Shown: positions 11,967 to 23,860 of the stretch, piece after piece
Layout: every line of letters starts with the position of its first letter
Numbering within the stretch: the stretch's first letter is position 1
Origin: Malus domestica
Taxonomy: Eukaryota > Streptophyta > Magnoliopsida > Rosales > Rosaceae
Assembly: GCF_042453785.1 (NCBI RefSeq)
Contig: NC_091675.1
Coordinates: 5,778,501 to 5,842,500, forward strand
Direction of reading: 5' to 3'
Length of the DNA stretch: 64,000 nucleotides
Made by a program: the position numbers and the translations under genes
The notes under the pieces: model-generated
The model's database searches: none
Told to the model about the DNA's origin: nothing
Seen by the model: only the letters and a program-made list of their open reading frames with translations

Positions 11967-14169
11967 TCACCTTTTAAGCCGGGAGTGAAAATTTTGGATT
12001 ATTGCCACTTGTATCAGGACATAAAATCTACATAATGTTGAAGGACAGAGATCCGCTAGCAGTTTTTCAAGTGCCTCATTTGTGAGAGGGATGTGAAAGC
12101 AATCCTGGCCGTCAGAATTCCTTTTGGTCTTCACCAACTCATGATCTTTGAATTCTGTCAAATGGGAGTTAAGCGTAAGCTGGCTGCTCACAAGGAACCG
12201 CTCTCGACAGGTTGCGTACAGATTATCAATCGGCATCCCTGAACAATACGGAAGTTATCAGATAACGGATGGATTGGATTATAGAGATTAAAGCTCCAAG
12301 AGTTAGTATAGGGTTTATAGCTACTTACCTTCTTCGTTCGAGTGGGATAGTTGATATTCTGCAAGAACTTTGAACACGCTCTGAGCATTGGATGTCAAAC
12401 TCTGCAAAACTATTGTAGCACCTTTGGCACTTTGGGTGGTATTTCCATGTGCAAGGATCAGCGGAATGAGCATTCCTTCGACCTTGTACGGTGCAAAGGT
12501 AGGAACGTGATGCCAGTACCAGTTGAACTGTGTGTGAACCATCTGCTTGTCCCACACTATTAAATGAAAAGAAGGTGTGATTAGGTTGATGGCATATGAT
12601 ATTGTTGTTTTGCAGAGTAACAAAAAACGGTTTCTTTAGTTCTATGTTTATGAAGACAGAGAGGCAAAGTTTTAGGAACCAACACCAGTCAGAGACTCAG
12701 AATTCAGATGTCCTAAGTAAACCGATATAACAAGTTATAACAAGAATAGACTTACAAAGAGGTGCATTCACATGATCAATAGAGGCCACAATGCGAATAT
12801 GTGAACAAGAAGCAACTCGTGCAAGACACTGTTGGGTTTCCGAGTCCCTTAATCCAGGTCCATCAATGTTGTGAATGACGACACATACTATACATTCGTT
12901 TGTCGTATCTTCCGATCCATTCAAAAATGCAAGAAGATCATCCATGGATCTGGAATTAAATGGCTGTTGTGCTTTGGAAGAGCTCCTGGAAGGACTCCTT
13001 TTGGTTTTCAATTGATCCCACAGAAGTTCAGCTAAGGCTACCACAACCTACATTGCAAACATTTGGTAGCCCGGTAAAGCCATACAATTGGCAAATGTAG
13101 AACGATCACAAAATGCTTTGGAACTGTATCCAAAATATATTACCTGTTTTATATTTGTTCCCTGCAGATATCCATTGACAAAAACCACAGAATACTTGGT
13201 TAACGATGTTGAAGCAAAATCTTCAAGCAAGGCCGTCTTAGATCCAAATCCATACATAAGAAGGCCAAGACCACATCTACGAACAGTAAAAAAGGGTGAA
13301 TAAGTACACACACATTAGCAGAACTTTCAACTATAATCTACGGAAAAACTGATTCGAAATAGAAGGCATCAAGTCCACAACTAAATCAATTGTTAAAAGA
13401 ATATAACGCAACTCCTTATTGTAAGAAAATATTAGCATATGCAGCCAGAATGATCAATACGTTCTCTTTTGGCAGTAAAAACAAGTTGCAAGTCCATCTG
13501 GATGAGAACATTACGGGCTCGTTTGGTGCCTAGGATTGGCATGAATTGAATAACTCACTATATTCAAGGCATGTTCATGGACAAGTCATGATGAAAACTT
13601 ATCACTTGCAATCGCAATAAACTAGTGGGATATCGAGGCCTCGTAACTTATCCCTTCTAATTCCTAGAAAATGAAAAATCCTTCACCTCTATTTTCATTT
13701 CTCATTTCATTGTACACCTAACCATATGAGTTATCCAATCCTAGACGCAAACGAAACGTGAATGCCGAAATAGAAATAAAGAAATCTTAAAACCCAATTG
13801 AAATAACAGCATTTCAAACATTTCTAATCAATCTACAAGCTAGAGGAATACCTCAGCTCAAAAGCCCATTCTGGGTACTAACTCTTATAACTGTTCATCA
13901 CATCCTTCACATCCTTCACCTCTTTCTTGTGTTTGGGTTCGATTTGAGCCGCCGCCGCAACCAGTTCCAGCCATAGTTTCAAGCTTTAACAAAATTAACA
14001 AAAAAAATTGGAAATTTTTAAGGAATTGAAGGCGACCCAGCATTACCTGTTCGTCTACGATATCGATATCTGAGATCTTCGACTGCGATTTCTTGCCGGA
14101 ACCGCGGAGCTCCTTTGCCAGAAAGTAGTTTCTGGAGAACCCAAACTCTTCGTTCTCGCCGTCGTTCAT
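11967..14169 (-). CDS. ORC2: Origin recognition complex subunit 2, exon 2 damaged
   Basis: ORC2 is part of the six-subunit complex that marks replication origins. Exon 1 (14047-14169) encodes [20 protein letters not shown] and more, with the [10 protein letters not shown] block. Exons 3-6 are 13144-13276 ([13 protein letters not shown]), 12756-13047 ([18 protein letters not shown]), 12329-12556 ([12 protein letters not shown]) and 11967-12238 ([13 protein letters not shown]). All have clean splice sites and one open frame. Exon 2 (about 13852-13970, ending YPEWAFELR) is odd: codon TAG lies in frame at 13878-13880, a GTGAAGGAT unit is doubled, and no AG precedes its expected first codons in phase. 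Joining exon 1 to an AG at 13878 would skip the stop and give 357 aa in frame. The C-terminus runs about 28 residues past the usual end. It is either a shortened working gene or a young pseudogene. Confidence 0.82.
13515..13758. mobile_element. TIR element (MITE) in ORC2 intron 2
   Basis: Starts GGGCTCGTTTGGTGCCTAGG and ends with the complement of CACGTTTCGTTTGCGTCTAGG. The inner arms carry AACTCACTATATTCAAGGCAT. Same family as 3594-3872. Non-coding. Confidence 0.75.
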
Positions 14170-14296
14170 CTCCCTGGCTTTGATTTCGACTTGATTGCAG
14201 CCCCCAAATCACATCAAGTCTCAGAGGGCGTGCGCCCTAGTAAAGCTGCTTGCTGCAGTTCTTGATTTTCCCGCGATTTTTCTCTTTTTCTTTGAG

Positions 14297-14733
14297 GAAA
14301 TTGTAGATTTAACTTCAAGAGCAATCATCCTCAACTAAAAATTTATTATCATTGGTCTCTTAACTCATCAAAACGTATAGCTATAGTCCCTCAACTAAAA
14401 ATTTATTACTATTTGTCCCTCAACTTTAATTCAACTAGATAAATTGTCACTTAACTTTAACCCAATTATAACAATGATTCTTCCAACATAACTCGTTTTG
14501 ACAAAAATTTTGACGTAGTTGAAGAAAATGACCATAATTACACACTTTGATGAGTTGAGGGATCCTAATTATATAAATGGTTATTCCAACGTAACTTATT
14601 TTGACGAAATTGATGAAAATGACTATAGCTTCACATTTTGATAAGTTGAGGGACAAATGGTAATGAATTTTTAGTGATAAACTATTACTTCAATTTGATT
14701 AAAGTTGAGGGACCATTGCTACAATTTAATCCT
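14297..14733. repeat. Imperfect inverted repeat, probable degraded TIR element
   Basis: The left arm reads AAATTGTAG followed by about 25 bases and CCTCAACTAAAAATTTATTA. The right arm read inward gives AAATTGTAGCAATGGTCCCTC and ACTAAAAATTCATTACC. The motif GTCCCTCAACT recurs on both strands across the block. No coding frame. Confidence 0.6.
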
Positions 14734-16411
14734 TTTTCTTTTTAGTAACTGGACATGGGCCGAGTCTGGACTATTGGGCCACTTTACCGCTTCCCCTTGT
14801 AAGCCCTATTCTTTTTCAGTCACTTGTCCTTGTTTAGAACTACTTTTTTTAAAGCATTTACGGCGTTTTTGCAATAAGTGATTTTACTATAAGCACGTTA
14901 ATTTTTTAATTAAAACTTCAAGTTTTTATTGGAAAGTGCCTCATAAACATTTTAAAATTTTGGTGCAACATGTAGTTAGGAACGTTACTTTGTAATTCAA
15001 AAGTTGTCTCAAACAATCTGTACTTTTGTTAACAAATTAAACAAAATAACCAAATTAAAATTGAGCAAAACACAGTAACCAGAAATATCTTATGAACAAA
15101 AAAATAAAATTAGACAACACGTAATTAAATCAAATCCTTAATTAGAATGTGATAGTTGACTTTTTTATGTAGTTGTGATAGTTGACTTCTTACAAAGGAA
15201 AGTTTACCTTAAGTGAAACAAATTCGTTTGTTGTGGTCTTACCAATTTCATAGTTTCACATTATTTAAATATTTGGGGGGGGGGGTGTGGTGCAAGTTAA
15301 CTTCTTTCGCAATTTTAACACACGGTTTTATGAAAACCACTTTTTAATATATTTTAACGATCTGAATTGTTAATTTTTTAGAACATACGTAGTGAAGAAA
15401 ATGAACACATGCGGTTCTACAAAGAAACCTTAAATCTTTAATGATTCAGATTTTGATGATTTTCGATAGACATGATATTTGAGGAAATACCTAAATGATA
15501 GACGATTTGAATCGTTGAAATACATTACGAAATACGTCTCATAAACATATGTGTTGAAAATTGTGTAAAATGATCGTGACACAGAACTGTCCCAATAAAT
15601 ATTATATGCTATAATTTCCAAGTGAACCGAGAGTTTCCAAGTAATCCTATAATTAACCCAAAGTTGATTAAGAAATTTGAATTAAATAAATTGTCCTCAA
15701 TTTTCGACACGTGGCAGCCAGGAGAAGAAAATAATTATGTTTAGTGTGCCTGTCACATCCTCCTAATAAATTATAAAAATAAAACTATGGCACATGACAT
15801 CTTTCTATTGTTGTATAAAATGAAAAATATGCACGTACGAGTAGCTTGATAGGTATATATCACAAATTTAAAATAATAATAATAATAATAATAATTTAAT
15901 TGGATACTGATCACTATTTAAGTAATATATATTTGTTCACCAAATTTTTGATATACTTGATAAGTGAGTATAATCATTAAATATTTGTTACTAACAGCAG
16001 ACATGAATTCAAACTTAAAGCATTTTCTACAAAATTTGTGTTGGATGGTGAAAAGTTTAACTTGAAATTTTACATGATTAAAGTCTAAATCAATTAGTTA
16101 AAAAATTGTCAAATCAACTAGGTTAAAATTACGTTTGGTTCCAACAACAAAAATGATTATTTTGCTATGGTATCAAAATTTTGAGGTTCCTAGCCTCAAA
16201 TTAAATTTAGTTGATTGATATTTATTTACTCACAATTAATGTGTATTGTTTCAAGTATGTCGGTAGTATCTAAAAATTTTAGAATTTTGTTAATGTTATA
16301 TTCAAATATGATTGTGCCTGTCACAAAGCGTTCGGTGCTAGTACTATTTTTTTTTAAATGTTCTCAAACTAATTTTTGTATGATTATAGATATTGGAACA
16401 AACAAATCTAA
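14734..16411. other. Intergenic DNA, AT-rich
   Basis: No gene seen. Contains a G-run near 15273-15284 and an (AAT)n tract at about 15871-15895. Confidence 0.5.
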
Positions 16412-16787
16412 GGGGGGTGTATTCAATTGAGAATGTGAGAGATTTTAATGGATTTATAAATCCATGGATTTTTATGGAGTTTAATTGATTTGTAGAGATT
16501 CCATATAAAATTTTGATTCAATTCCCTCGAAATCTCATGGGAAGAGGTGAGATTTGTGGATACTTAAAATACACTACAAAATCTCTCCAATTCCCTCTAA
16601 TTCTTTAACTTTCTCAAATTCTTTAAAATCAATTTCTAATTGAATACACTTGGAATGTTATAAACTTCTTTAAAATCTTAATTGAATACACCTGGATTTC
16701 TAAGGATTTTAATAAACTATTTTGAAATTCTAATTGAATACACCTAGAATTTCAGAGAATCACTTAAAATCCTAATTGAATACCCCT
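16412..16787. mobile_element. TIR element with GTATTCAATT ends
   Basis: Left end GGGGGGTGTATTCAATTGAG; the right end read inward is AGGGGTATTCAATTAGGATT. The motif AATTGAATACACC is repeated three further times toward the right end. Non-coding, with no clear target duplication. Confidence 0.7.
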
Positions 16788-17404
16788 GGAATTATTAATT
16801 CCCTGAAACTCTCTCAGAATCCTAATTAATATAGCAAATGAAAAAATTATTAACACCCCTCTAAAGGAAGAAATGGAGACAAATTAGTATAGCAAAAATA
16901 AAACAAAATAAAAATTAGTTATCCCAAAATAAAACATGGGATTAGGACGTGATCCACCCACGGCGCATGTTAGTACAAGGCAGAGGAGACAAGGCAAATA
17001 GGTTGATTAAGCTGTTTTCACCACTACCGAGCAAACACCAACAATCACGGAATCATCTGAGAAAACACCATAATCATTCTTCATTAATCCCCCCTGGGCA
17101 AACCAGGCCACTCAATCTTCATTAATCTTAATCATTATCTTTTAACCCCTTTCTCTAATCCTAATTACGACGACGGCTTTGCATTTATCTCACTAAATCG
17201 TAGCAAATAAGGCAAGACAAGAAAAACCCAGAAGCCAAAAGCACTTATTCCACTGCTGCGTTGGAGCAAAGGACGACCTGGGTCTGTCGTCGGAAGAGGC
17301 GAGGCTTCGAAAGTTGTGGGCTTTTGGGATTTTGATCTGGGTCTGGCTCTGATCGATCTGTGAGGTCGGCGGATATGGTGGAATGAAGGAGAAGAGACGA
17401 AGGC
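16788..17404. other. Upstream region of the 17405 gene
   Basis: Promoter and 5' leader of the membrane-protein gene. No other gene is supported; an open frame on the minus strand at 17165-17632 looks like a shadow. Confidence 0.45.
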
Positions 17405-20400
17405 ATGGCTCGGGTAGGAGGAGAATGGGGATTTAAAGGTAGACGGATTTGGGGTTTTTCGTACAAGAAGACCACTCTCCTCGTTTGCTCCATTAACATC
17501 GTTGTTGCTCTCTATGTTCTTCGCTCCCTCTACGGTTCTCTCTACATCTACTCCGATAGAGATACACGCCCCAGTACGTTTCTCTCTCTTTCTCTCTAGC
17601 TTCTGTAAATCTTGGTTCTTTGAATGATCCACTAGCTGTTTGAGGTGTTTCTGGTAAAACCCAGTTGGGAATTTAGCTTCTTGTTTGATGAGTTTTCTTT
17701 AAATTTTGTTGCTTTGGATTATCCACTAGCCGTTTGAGGTGTTTTTCAGAGAACCCAGTTAGGAATGTTGAGGGAATGTTTTGTTTGTGAATTGGTTCAG
17801 CGTTTGAGTACACTCCGGATCAGATTAGGAAGATGGAGGAGTCAGTTCGGATTCGAAAAGCAGCTGAACCGGTTGAGCTAATTAGATTGGTAAGATATGC
17901 ATTTTGAGTTTTCTTTGAGGGTAGGTAGTTCCGTTTGATTGAATCGGTAGAGCTATATGCTGCGAGTCCTTTTAATTTAATGGAGGACTATTCTGTTGTG
18001 CTCAAAAGGTAAAGGCACTGAAGAAGGAGCTTTACAGAGAGGTAGCGGTTGAATTGCCGCAGCCTTTGAAACTGAAGATGACTAATGATATAATTGATAG
18101 GTTGAAAACCTTGAGGCCCAATGCAAATATTACTGAGCAGAGAGGTCAGTGCAGCTCAATTTTATTTTCTTTAGTTTATCTCTTTTTGTTATCTGCAATA
18201 ATTAATAGCCATGCAATATCAAATCTCAAATCTTGTATAAATGGTTTAAACATAATTCATCTGACCATGATATTCAGCTCTGTCTTGAAATAAATATGAT
18301 TATGAATTTATGTTTTATCTGTGTTGATTTCAGTTTTTGTATCTGAAACTAAAATTATCGACATTGATAACAAATTCTAAAAATTATCGAGTGGTTCTTT
18401 GATACTGTCACATTAAGGTTGAATGAAGTACTGTTTTCTTGAGCAACTGTACGAGTTTTGGTAAGGGAGACAATCCAAAGATTTCGTAGCTTTAGTTTAA
18501 ATCCCTAATCATTAGGCTTTTTATGTTTTTCTATAAGTTCATTTTCTGTTTGTGCATGCTTTCCCGTTATCTATTTCTTTATGATATTGTATCATCGTAT
18601 GGTAGATTTCCTGCTTTCAATATTCCAACTACTTGTTCAGCTTTCTGCGGGAAATTATCCATTTACATATTCAGAAATAGCATATTTAGGAGTGAAGGCG
18701 AGAACACGGGTTAAAGGGAAGTTTAGGTGGGTTTCACGTGAAAGGATATAGAAGATTCATTGTCTGTTTTGTCTCGAGGAACAAATTGCTTCCTGGTATT
18801 CTGGAAGCATGTAAATTTTCTCTTGATTTTATGACAAACCAGATCTTTGTAAGGAAGGGATTGCTTTAGGCATTTCTCTGTATTTCTGTAACCACTCAAA
18901 AAATTGTGACATAATAGAGCAAAAACTTATAGTGTAACGTAGCTTTTTCTGTTTTCCGTGCCATTTTTCTCTCTTTGGGTAGGTGGTGCATGATGACCTG
19001 GATAATTGTTGTTTATTTTTTATTTTTTTTGTCCTGCATAATTGTTGTTTCTGTTAACTATGGAATTCTCAATTTATCATGTGACTTAAGTGGGGTCAAT
19101 ACTGATTGTCTTTTTTGTAAGAGTGGCCATAGTTTATATATGTGAGTACCTTGTGTGTCTTAGTACCTAGATATGTTCCAGTTAAGTGTAACTTTCACCT
19201 TGTTCAAGGTTTGAGTGCTTCTTTCACTCGTACATTACAAGTTTACAACATATTCGCTTAACGATGAAAAGATGCCAAAAGGTTACCCCAGCTCATACCA
19301 GAATTCAATTGCATGTAAACCACCAACCTTTGTAAAGTGTTGTTCCCATTAATCAATTTGACCCATTTGAATCTATAAATTTGAATTTGTTTAAATTCCC
19401 ATGGCTACACTAAGTTCTTTACAAACACTTATCAGCTGCTAATAATTCAACTGACCAACCATGATTAGTGTGATGAGCTAAAGGATACAAATATGTGTTA
19501 TATAATTCAGTTTATTATTCTCGCATTACTTGTAGTAATTAAGTTATCATGTTGATGGTGGTTGCTTAAATAAACAGAAGTAGTTGAAAGATGGTGCAAG
19601 GAAAAACTAAAAGAAGCTAAGCAGTTGGCAGTTGAGACCAAGGCTTCAAATTCAACAGTCCTTCATGAGGAAGCAGGTATGGTCATTATTTGTGAACTAC
19701 GTGTGGTTTCTTTTTAGGATTCAATAGCTTATATGATGCAGCAGTCTATGAATGGTAGTATAATTGTTTTGACAAACTCTGGTGTTTACTGTTCTGATTT
19801 TGTTTTCTACAGAAATGCTAGTAAAAGCTTTGGAATCTGATTCCACTTGGCTGTTGGAAGATTTGGGCCTTTGGATTCCTCCTGAAATTCGTAACACGGA
19901 ACATCATGATAAACCTGAGGGTGAAGAAGAGGAGTTAGGTAATTCATCAATTTCGGCTCCATGCCCTTCTCTCTATCATTAAAAAAAATCATCTTTTATT
20001 TTCCTTTACAAAATAAAAAGAAAACGTCACGATCCTTGTTTGGTAGTTTTGAGAAGTTTACTCATTTAGATAGTAGAAACTTATTCCATGTGTTGATGTA
20101 TGTATTCCTTTGTTTTTCTGTAGACGATCAAATTTTGCCTGGCAGGCCGCTTCCTCCTGAATGCCATGCAGAAGTTCATACAGATTATGATGGTGCTGCT
20201 GTAAGATGGGGGCTTACCCACCACAAAGATAGTGCAGCTGACTGCTGTCAGGCTTGCTTGGATCAAGCTAAACGTGCTAAGCCTAATGAAAAGAGATGTA
20301 ATATATGGGTTTATTGCCCGTCGGAAACTGGTTGCCATTCTCCAGATATCTATGAGCATAAACTTGGAGAGTGCTGGCTTAAATACGTAAGAACTAAACA

Positions 20401-20600
20401 ACTGTTTCGTTATAATTTATATATATTCGTGATTATGTTGATCCAGTTGACCCTAATATTTCTTGTTTTCAATCATCAAAATGCAGGCAGAAACGCCTAA
20501 ACTTAATTTCAAGGACAAGTATCCTGAATCATATAGAAACCGCCATCCATCTGCACCACTCGTTGTTCCTTGGGCCTCTGGCATTGTTGGCGCACGATAG
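17405..20600 (+). CDS. Single-pass membrane protein with Cys-rich C-terminal domain, unknown function
   Basis: Seven exons: 17405-17573, 17801-17889, 18009-18144, 19578-19676, 19813-19938, 20124-20386 and 20487-20600. They total 996 nt in one frame, 331 aa. Residues 1-21 are basic and 22-44 are a hydrophobic segment (TLLVCSINIVVALYVLRSLY), so it is probably a type II signal-anchor protein of the secretory pathway. Residues 60-200 are charged and helical (TPDQIRKMEESVRIRK; EVVERWCKEKLKEAKQ). From about 215 follows a compact cysteine-rich module (Cys220, 247, 248, 251, 265, 271, 277, 290) with the conserved core WGLTHHKDSAADCCQACLDQ and CNIWVYCPSETGCHSPDIYE. That pattern resembles PAN/apple-type disulfide domains. 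I recognise it as an uncharacterised plant-conserved family. The start is the first ATG before the anchor. Confidence 0.88.
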
Positions 20601-21468
20601 GATTTCGCCACTCCCAGCAGAAAAGGACAAACCCTTGTCATTGTAACTTGACCTGCAAAGGCTTACCGTGTTCTGGATACATCACAAAACACACGAAGGT
20701 ACCTTCACTGGAATATGTAATCATGGTCTCCTTAGGTTTATATATTTTTGTTCTGTTAAATTGTTCTGTGAAAAATAGAGGAAAATAGGAAGAGTTTTCG
20801 AAGAGAGGGGGATGGAGTGACTGAAGGTTCAGCGTGCGCTCCACGCTTGTTGTTTGTTCACAAAGTCATTTTTTGTAATACGGATTGTTCATGGTGTTTG
20901 GCGCCGATGATTCAAGATAAAGAAGTCCTGGTCGGAGGCATAGTGAGCTATGGTGTTAGACGTTGAAACTCTCCCCGTCGTTAAGGAATGGGGAATATGA
21001 ATTTCTGTCTCTGAACGTTGCGTATTACTCTCTAATTCTTTGGATAAATACATAATGCTCTCTATCTTTAAAAGGAGACGAGTACGAAATTTTCAGTTTC
21101 TTGTTGCTCAGGTATCTTTTAGCTTGTACCTTTGAGAAGAGAGATGTAAGCATTCAACATTTATGTTTTTCTAATGCTCATCAATTGTATAAAGGATAAA
21201 GTACAGTTCCAAATTGAGAGAACCTCGATGGTGCCTTATCTTTTGAGAGAACCTCGACGGTACGAGGGAGGCTGACCAAAAGTTATTAATTAATTAGAGA
21301 CCAAAAGTTATTAATTAATTAGAGCACAAAAGTTAGAGAGGGAAATGTGAAACAAAAAAACCTAGAAGAGTTGGCATGGTTTTTTCAGGGTGGACAATTG
21401 GGTGTTTTGGAGTGACGGTGGGTGGATAAATAGTGAGGATAGTTTGAGTAAATGGGGACGATAGCACC
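20601..21468. other. Downstream and intergenic DNA
   Basis: 3' UTR of the preceding gene, then unannotated sequence. A 25-bp unit ACCAAAAGTTATTAATTAAT with a short tail is present twice near 21273-21325. Confidence 0.45.
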
Positions 21469-21686
21469 GGAGGCAGATTGTCCTCTCCTGTTATGGTGTC
21501 CTTTCTATCCTCTTCTATTTGTGCGGTCATGATTAAGCTACGTTAATATTTTATATTAATTTTTTTTATAGAGATAATAAAATAAAAAGCAATAGGAATA
21601 TAAAATGTTGACGTGACTTACCTGTGACCACACAAATATGAGGGGATTGGAAGGGCACCATAACAGGAGGGCAGACAATCTGCCTC
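21469..21686. mobile_element. Mutator-type MITE, family A copy 2
   Basis: Ends GGAGGCAGATTGTCCTCTCC and, inward from the right, GGAGGCAGATTGTCTGCCCT. Inner arms match copy 1 (GTGCGGTCATGATTAAG; CTGTGACCACACAAAT). The target duplication is no longer clear. Confidence 0.75.
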
Positions 21687-22011
21687 CCTACTAAACAAAT
21701 ACTTTTGCTAATAAGTGTATATGTTAGCAGTGGTTTTATCAAGTATTTGGTAGTGCTTCGTGAAAGAATAATTTGGCATGTACTTTGAAAGTGTTTTTAT
21801 AAACTACAAGCATTTTTAGGAAGTGTTTTTTAAAATGACTGAAAACGTTTTTAATGAATAGTTTTAAAACTAATCTTTAGTGAAATACAAATGAATCTTG
21901 AAAAACATTCGAAGTTATTTTTTCAAGAAACACATAACTGATACTTGTTTGAAAATGCATGCTTTTGGTGAACTAAAAACAATTTTAGTCATTTGGGAAG
22001 CAGATCTAAAC

Positions 22012-23133
22012 CATGGTCTAAAATATCGATGATATCAGAAATATCAGTAGTCCAAAAACATGGAAATTTCGATGGAAATATCGGGATATTATCGATATCG
22101 ATAAAAATTGAATAAAAACCACAGAAATTGTAAGAAAAACTTGGAAATTTTTATTGAAACTTTGCATGATGTTTATTTAGTCAATTATCTATTAGTTTAT
22201 CACAAAAAATTGGAAGGAAATGCATTGCATGATGGATTTAACTGATTTAAGTTGATTATATAGCGAGCTGGCAAACATTGTGAGTGTAGAAAACAAGTAG
22301 TAATTAATTAAAGAAGTTTAAACACACCATAATCATTTATATATAATGAATTAGTACAATATTTACACTTTATACATTGCATGGTAAGATACATGAGTGA
22401 CTTAGTACCATATAGAGTTCCTATGAGGTTCAAAATTTTCACTATCTTCATCGTCTCTATGTGTAGAGTAAGTGTATTGTGAAGAGTCAGCAACCATGGC
22501 AATAGCTTTCAAGAACCAAAACCCAAAAGTCAATAGGAAACCGAATACTTCGGTATTTTCCGGGATTTCGGGATTACCAAACAAATGAGATTTGGAAACC
22601 AATCTCATATCGAAAATTTCGGTATTTTTCGGGATGGGATTCCCGAACTTCGGGATGGTTTTGGTTTGGGATTTTCGGTTTGGGTTTGGGACTTTTTCGG
22701 TTTGGTTTGGAATTTTCAGGAATTTTTTCCAGCTCTACCATGTAAGTGACCAAATAAAAAATAGAAAAATTAAAAACCACATGCCAATGACTAAGTAATT
22801 AATTGACACAATTTAAAATATAATACCACAAAAAATTTGGAATATGTGCAAATTTGTTTCTTGCAAAAAGAATTCAAAACAAAACGATATACATAAATAT
22901 TTTATCATATTTTCACAAAAACATAAGTGATATGGTGGTCAAGGCGTTGAAGGAGTCAAATGTGAGGGGTTCGAATCCCTCTATGCACAAGATTGAGTTT
23001 TTTCAGAAATTTTCAAGTAGTTTTGGGTTTCATCTCGCGATATATTAACAATAATTAAGGGGATAAGTCACGAAATATCGTCATCTAAAAAAAAACAATA
23101 ATTTTGCCGCTATTATCGATATTTTGGTCCATG
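22012..23133. mobile_element. About 1.1-kb TIR transposon with nested hAT-like remnant
   Basis: Ends CATGGTCTAAAATATCGATGAT and, inward from the right, CATGGACCAAAATATCGATAAT. Flanks are ATCTAAAC (22004-22011) and TTCTAAAC (23134-23141), an 8-bp duplication with one mismatch. Inside, 22540-22740 is dense in CGGGATTTCGG and GGTTTGGGA motifs like those of the hAT element at 10889-11792. Near 22940-22985 a tRNA-like piece with GGTTCGAATCCCTC is present. No transposase frame. Confidence 0.7.
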
Positions 23134-23178
23134 TTCTAAACTAGCCATAATTTTTTTGATTAAACCCAATCATAAATG

Positions 23179-23352
23179 CATATGGTCTAATATCCTACTG
23201 AATAAAATGTTGGTTTTCCACCCATGCGTCCCGAGTTCAAAACTCATTCCATCCCGAAATTATGACATATGGTCTAATATCCTACTGAATAAAATGTTGG
23301 TTTTCCACCCATGCGTCCCGAGTTCAAAACTCATTCCATCCCTAAATTATTG
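23179..23352. repeat. 87-bp tandem duplication with a B-box-like motif
   Basis: Two adjacent almost identical 87-bp units begin CATATGGTCTAATATCCTAC (23179 and 23266). Each contains CCGAGTTCAAAACTC, which looks like a tRNA B box, so the unit may be a SINE fragment. Confidence 0.85.
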
Positions 23353-23401
23353 TCATAATTTCGAACCCTGCCCTCTCTTCCCTTAATAATAATAAAATGG
23401 T

Positions 23402-23578
23402 CATTTAGTAGTACAATCTAATGTTATTCATCTTCACTTGTAAGTGAGAGGTTTTAGGTTCAATTCTCGCCAAAGGTAAATTTGAACCACATTATTGCTA
23501 GCTCATTGTGAGGTTAAACCCACCATCCTCCCTCCCTTTAATACATATAATATCGTTTGTTTAAAAAAAAAATGAAGA
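23402..23578 (+). mobile_element. tRNA-derived SINE, family S copy 1
   Basis: Polymerase III-type layout: A-box region before CTTCACTTGTAAGTGAGAGG, B-box-like GGTTCAATTCTCGCC, body with TTATTGCTAGCTCATTGTGAG, then ATAATATCGTTTGTT and an A-tail. Relatives at 35660-35846, 44262-44427 and 59832-59957. Confidence 0.75.
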
Positions 23579-23860
23579 AAAAAAAAAAGCAATCATAAAC
23601 ATTTTTACCAGTTCAAGAAACAATCCCCACATGCCGAAAGTGAAATTTAATTGACTAAAACAAGGCATACACCAAATTTAATTTAATTAGATTCCGAAAC
23701 TAATGGAGTGGTGTGGAGGCATACACCAAACTTTGAGAGCCGCTGCCGCTCATCGCCGCCACAAACTCTGAAAGTTTAAGCGATTCCAAGCCGCGCTTTT
23801 CGCCGCCCGCCATTATTGATGTCATCGCGCGAGAGATTGGAGCTAGCTCGGCCTACGAAG

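Noticed and set aside
17165-17632. A 155-codon minus-strand frame
   Set aside because: It overlaps the leader and first exon of the membrane-protein gene, is low-complexity and shows no family motif.
22929-22990. A tRNA gene candidate (GGTTCGAATCCCTC)
   Set aside because: Only the T-arm-like part is convincing; no full cloverleaf could be drawn, so it is called a tRNA-like scrap.
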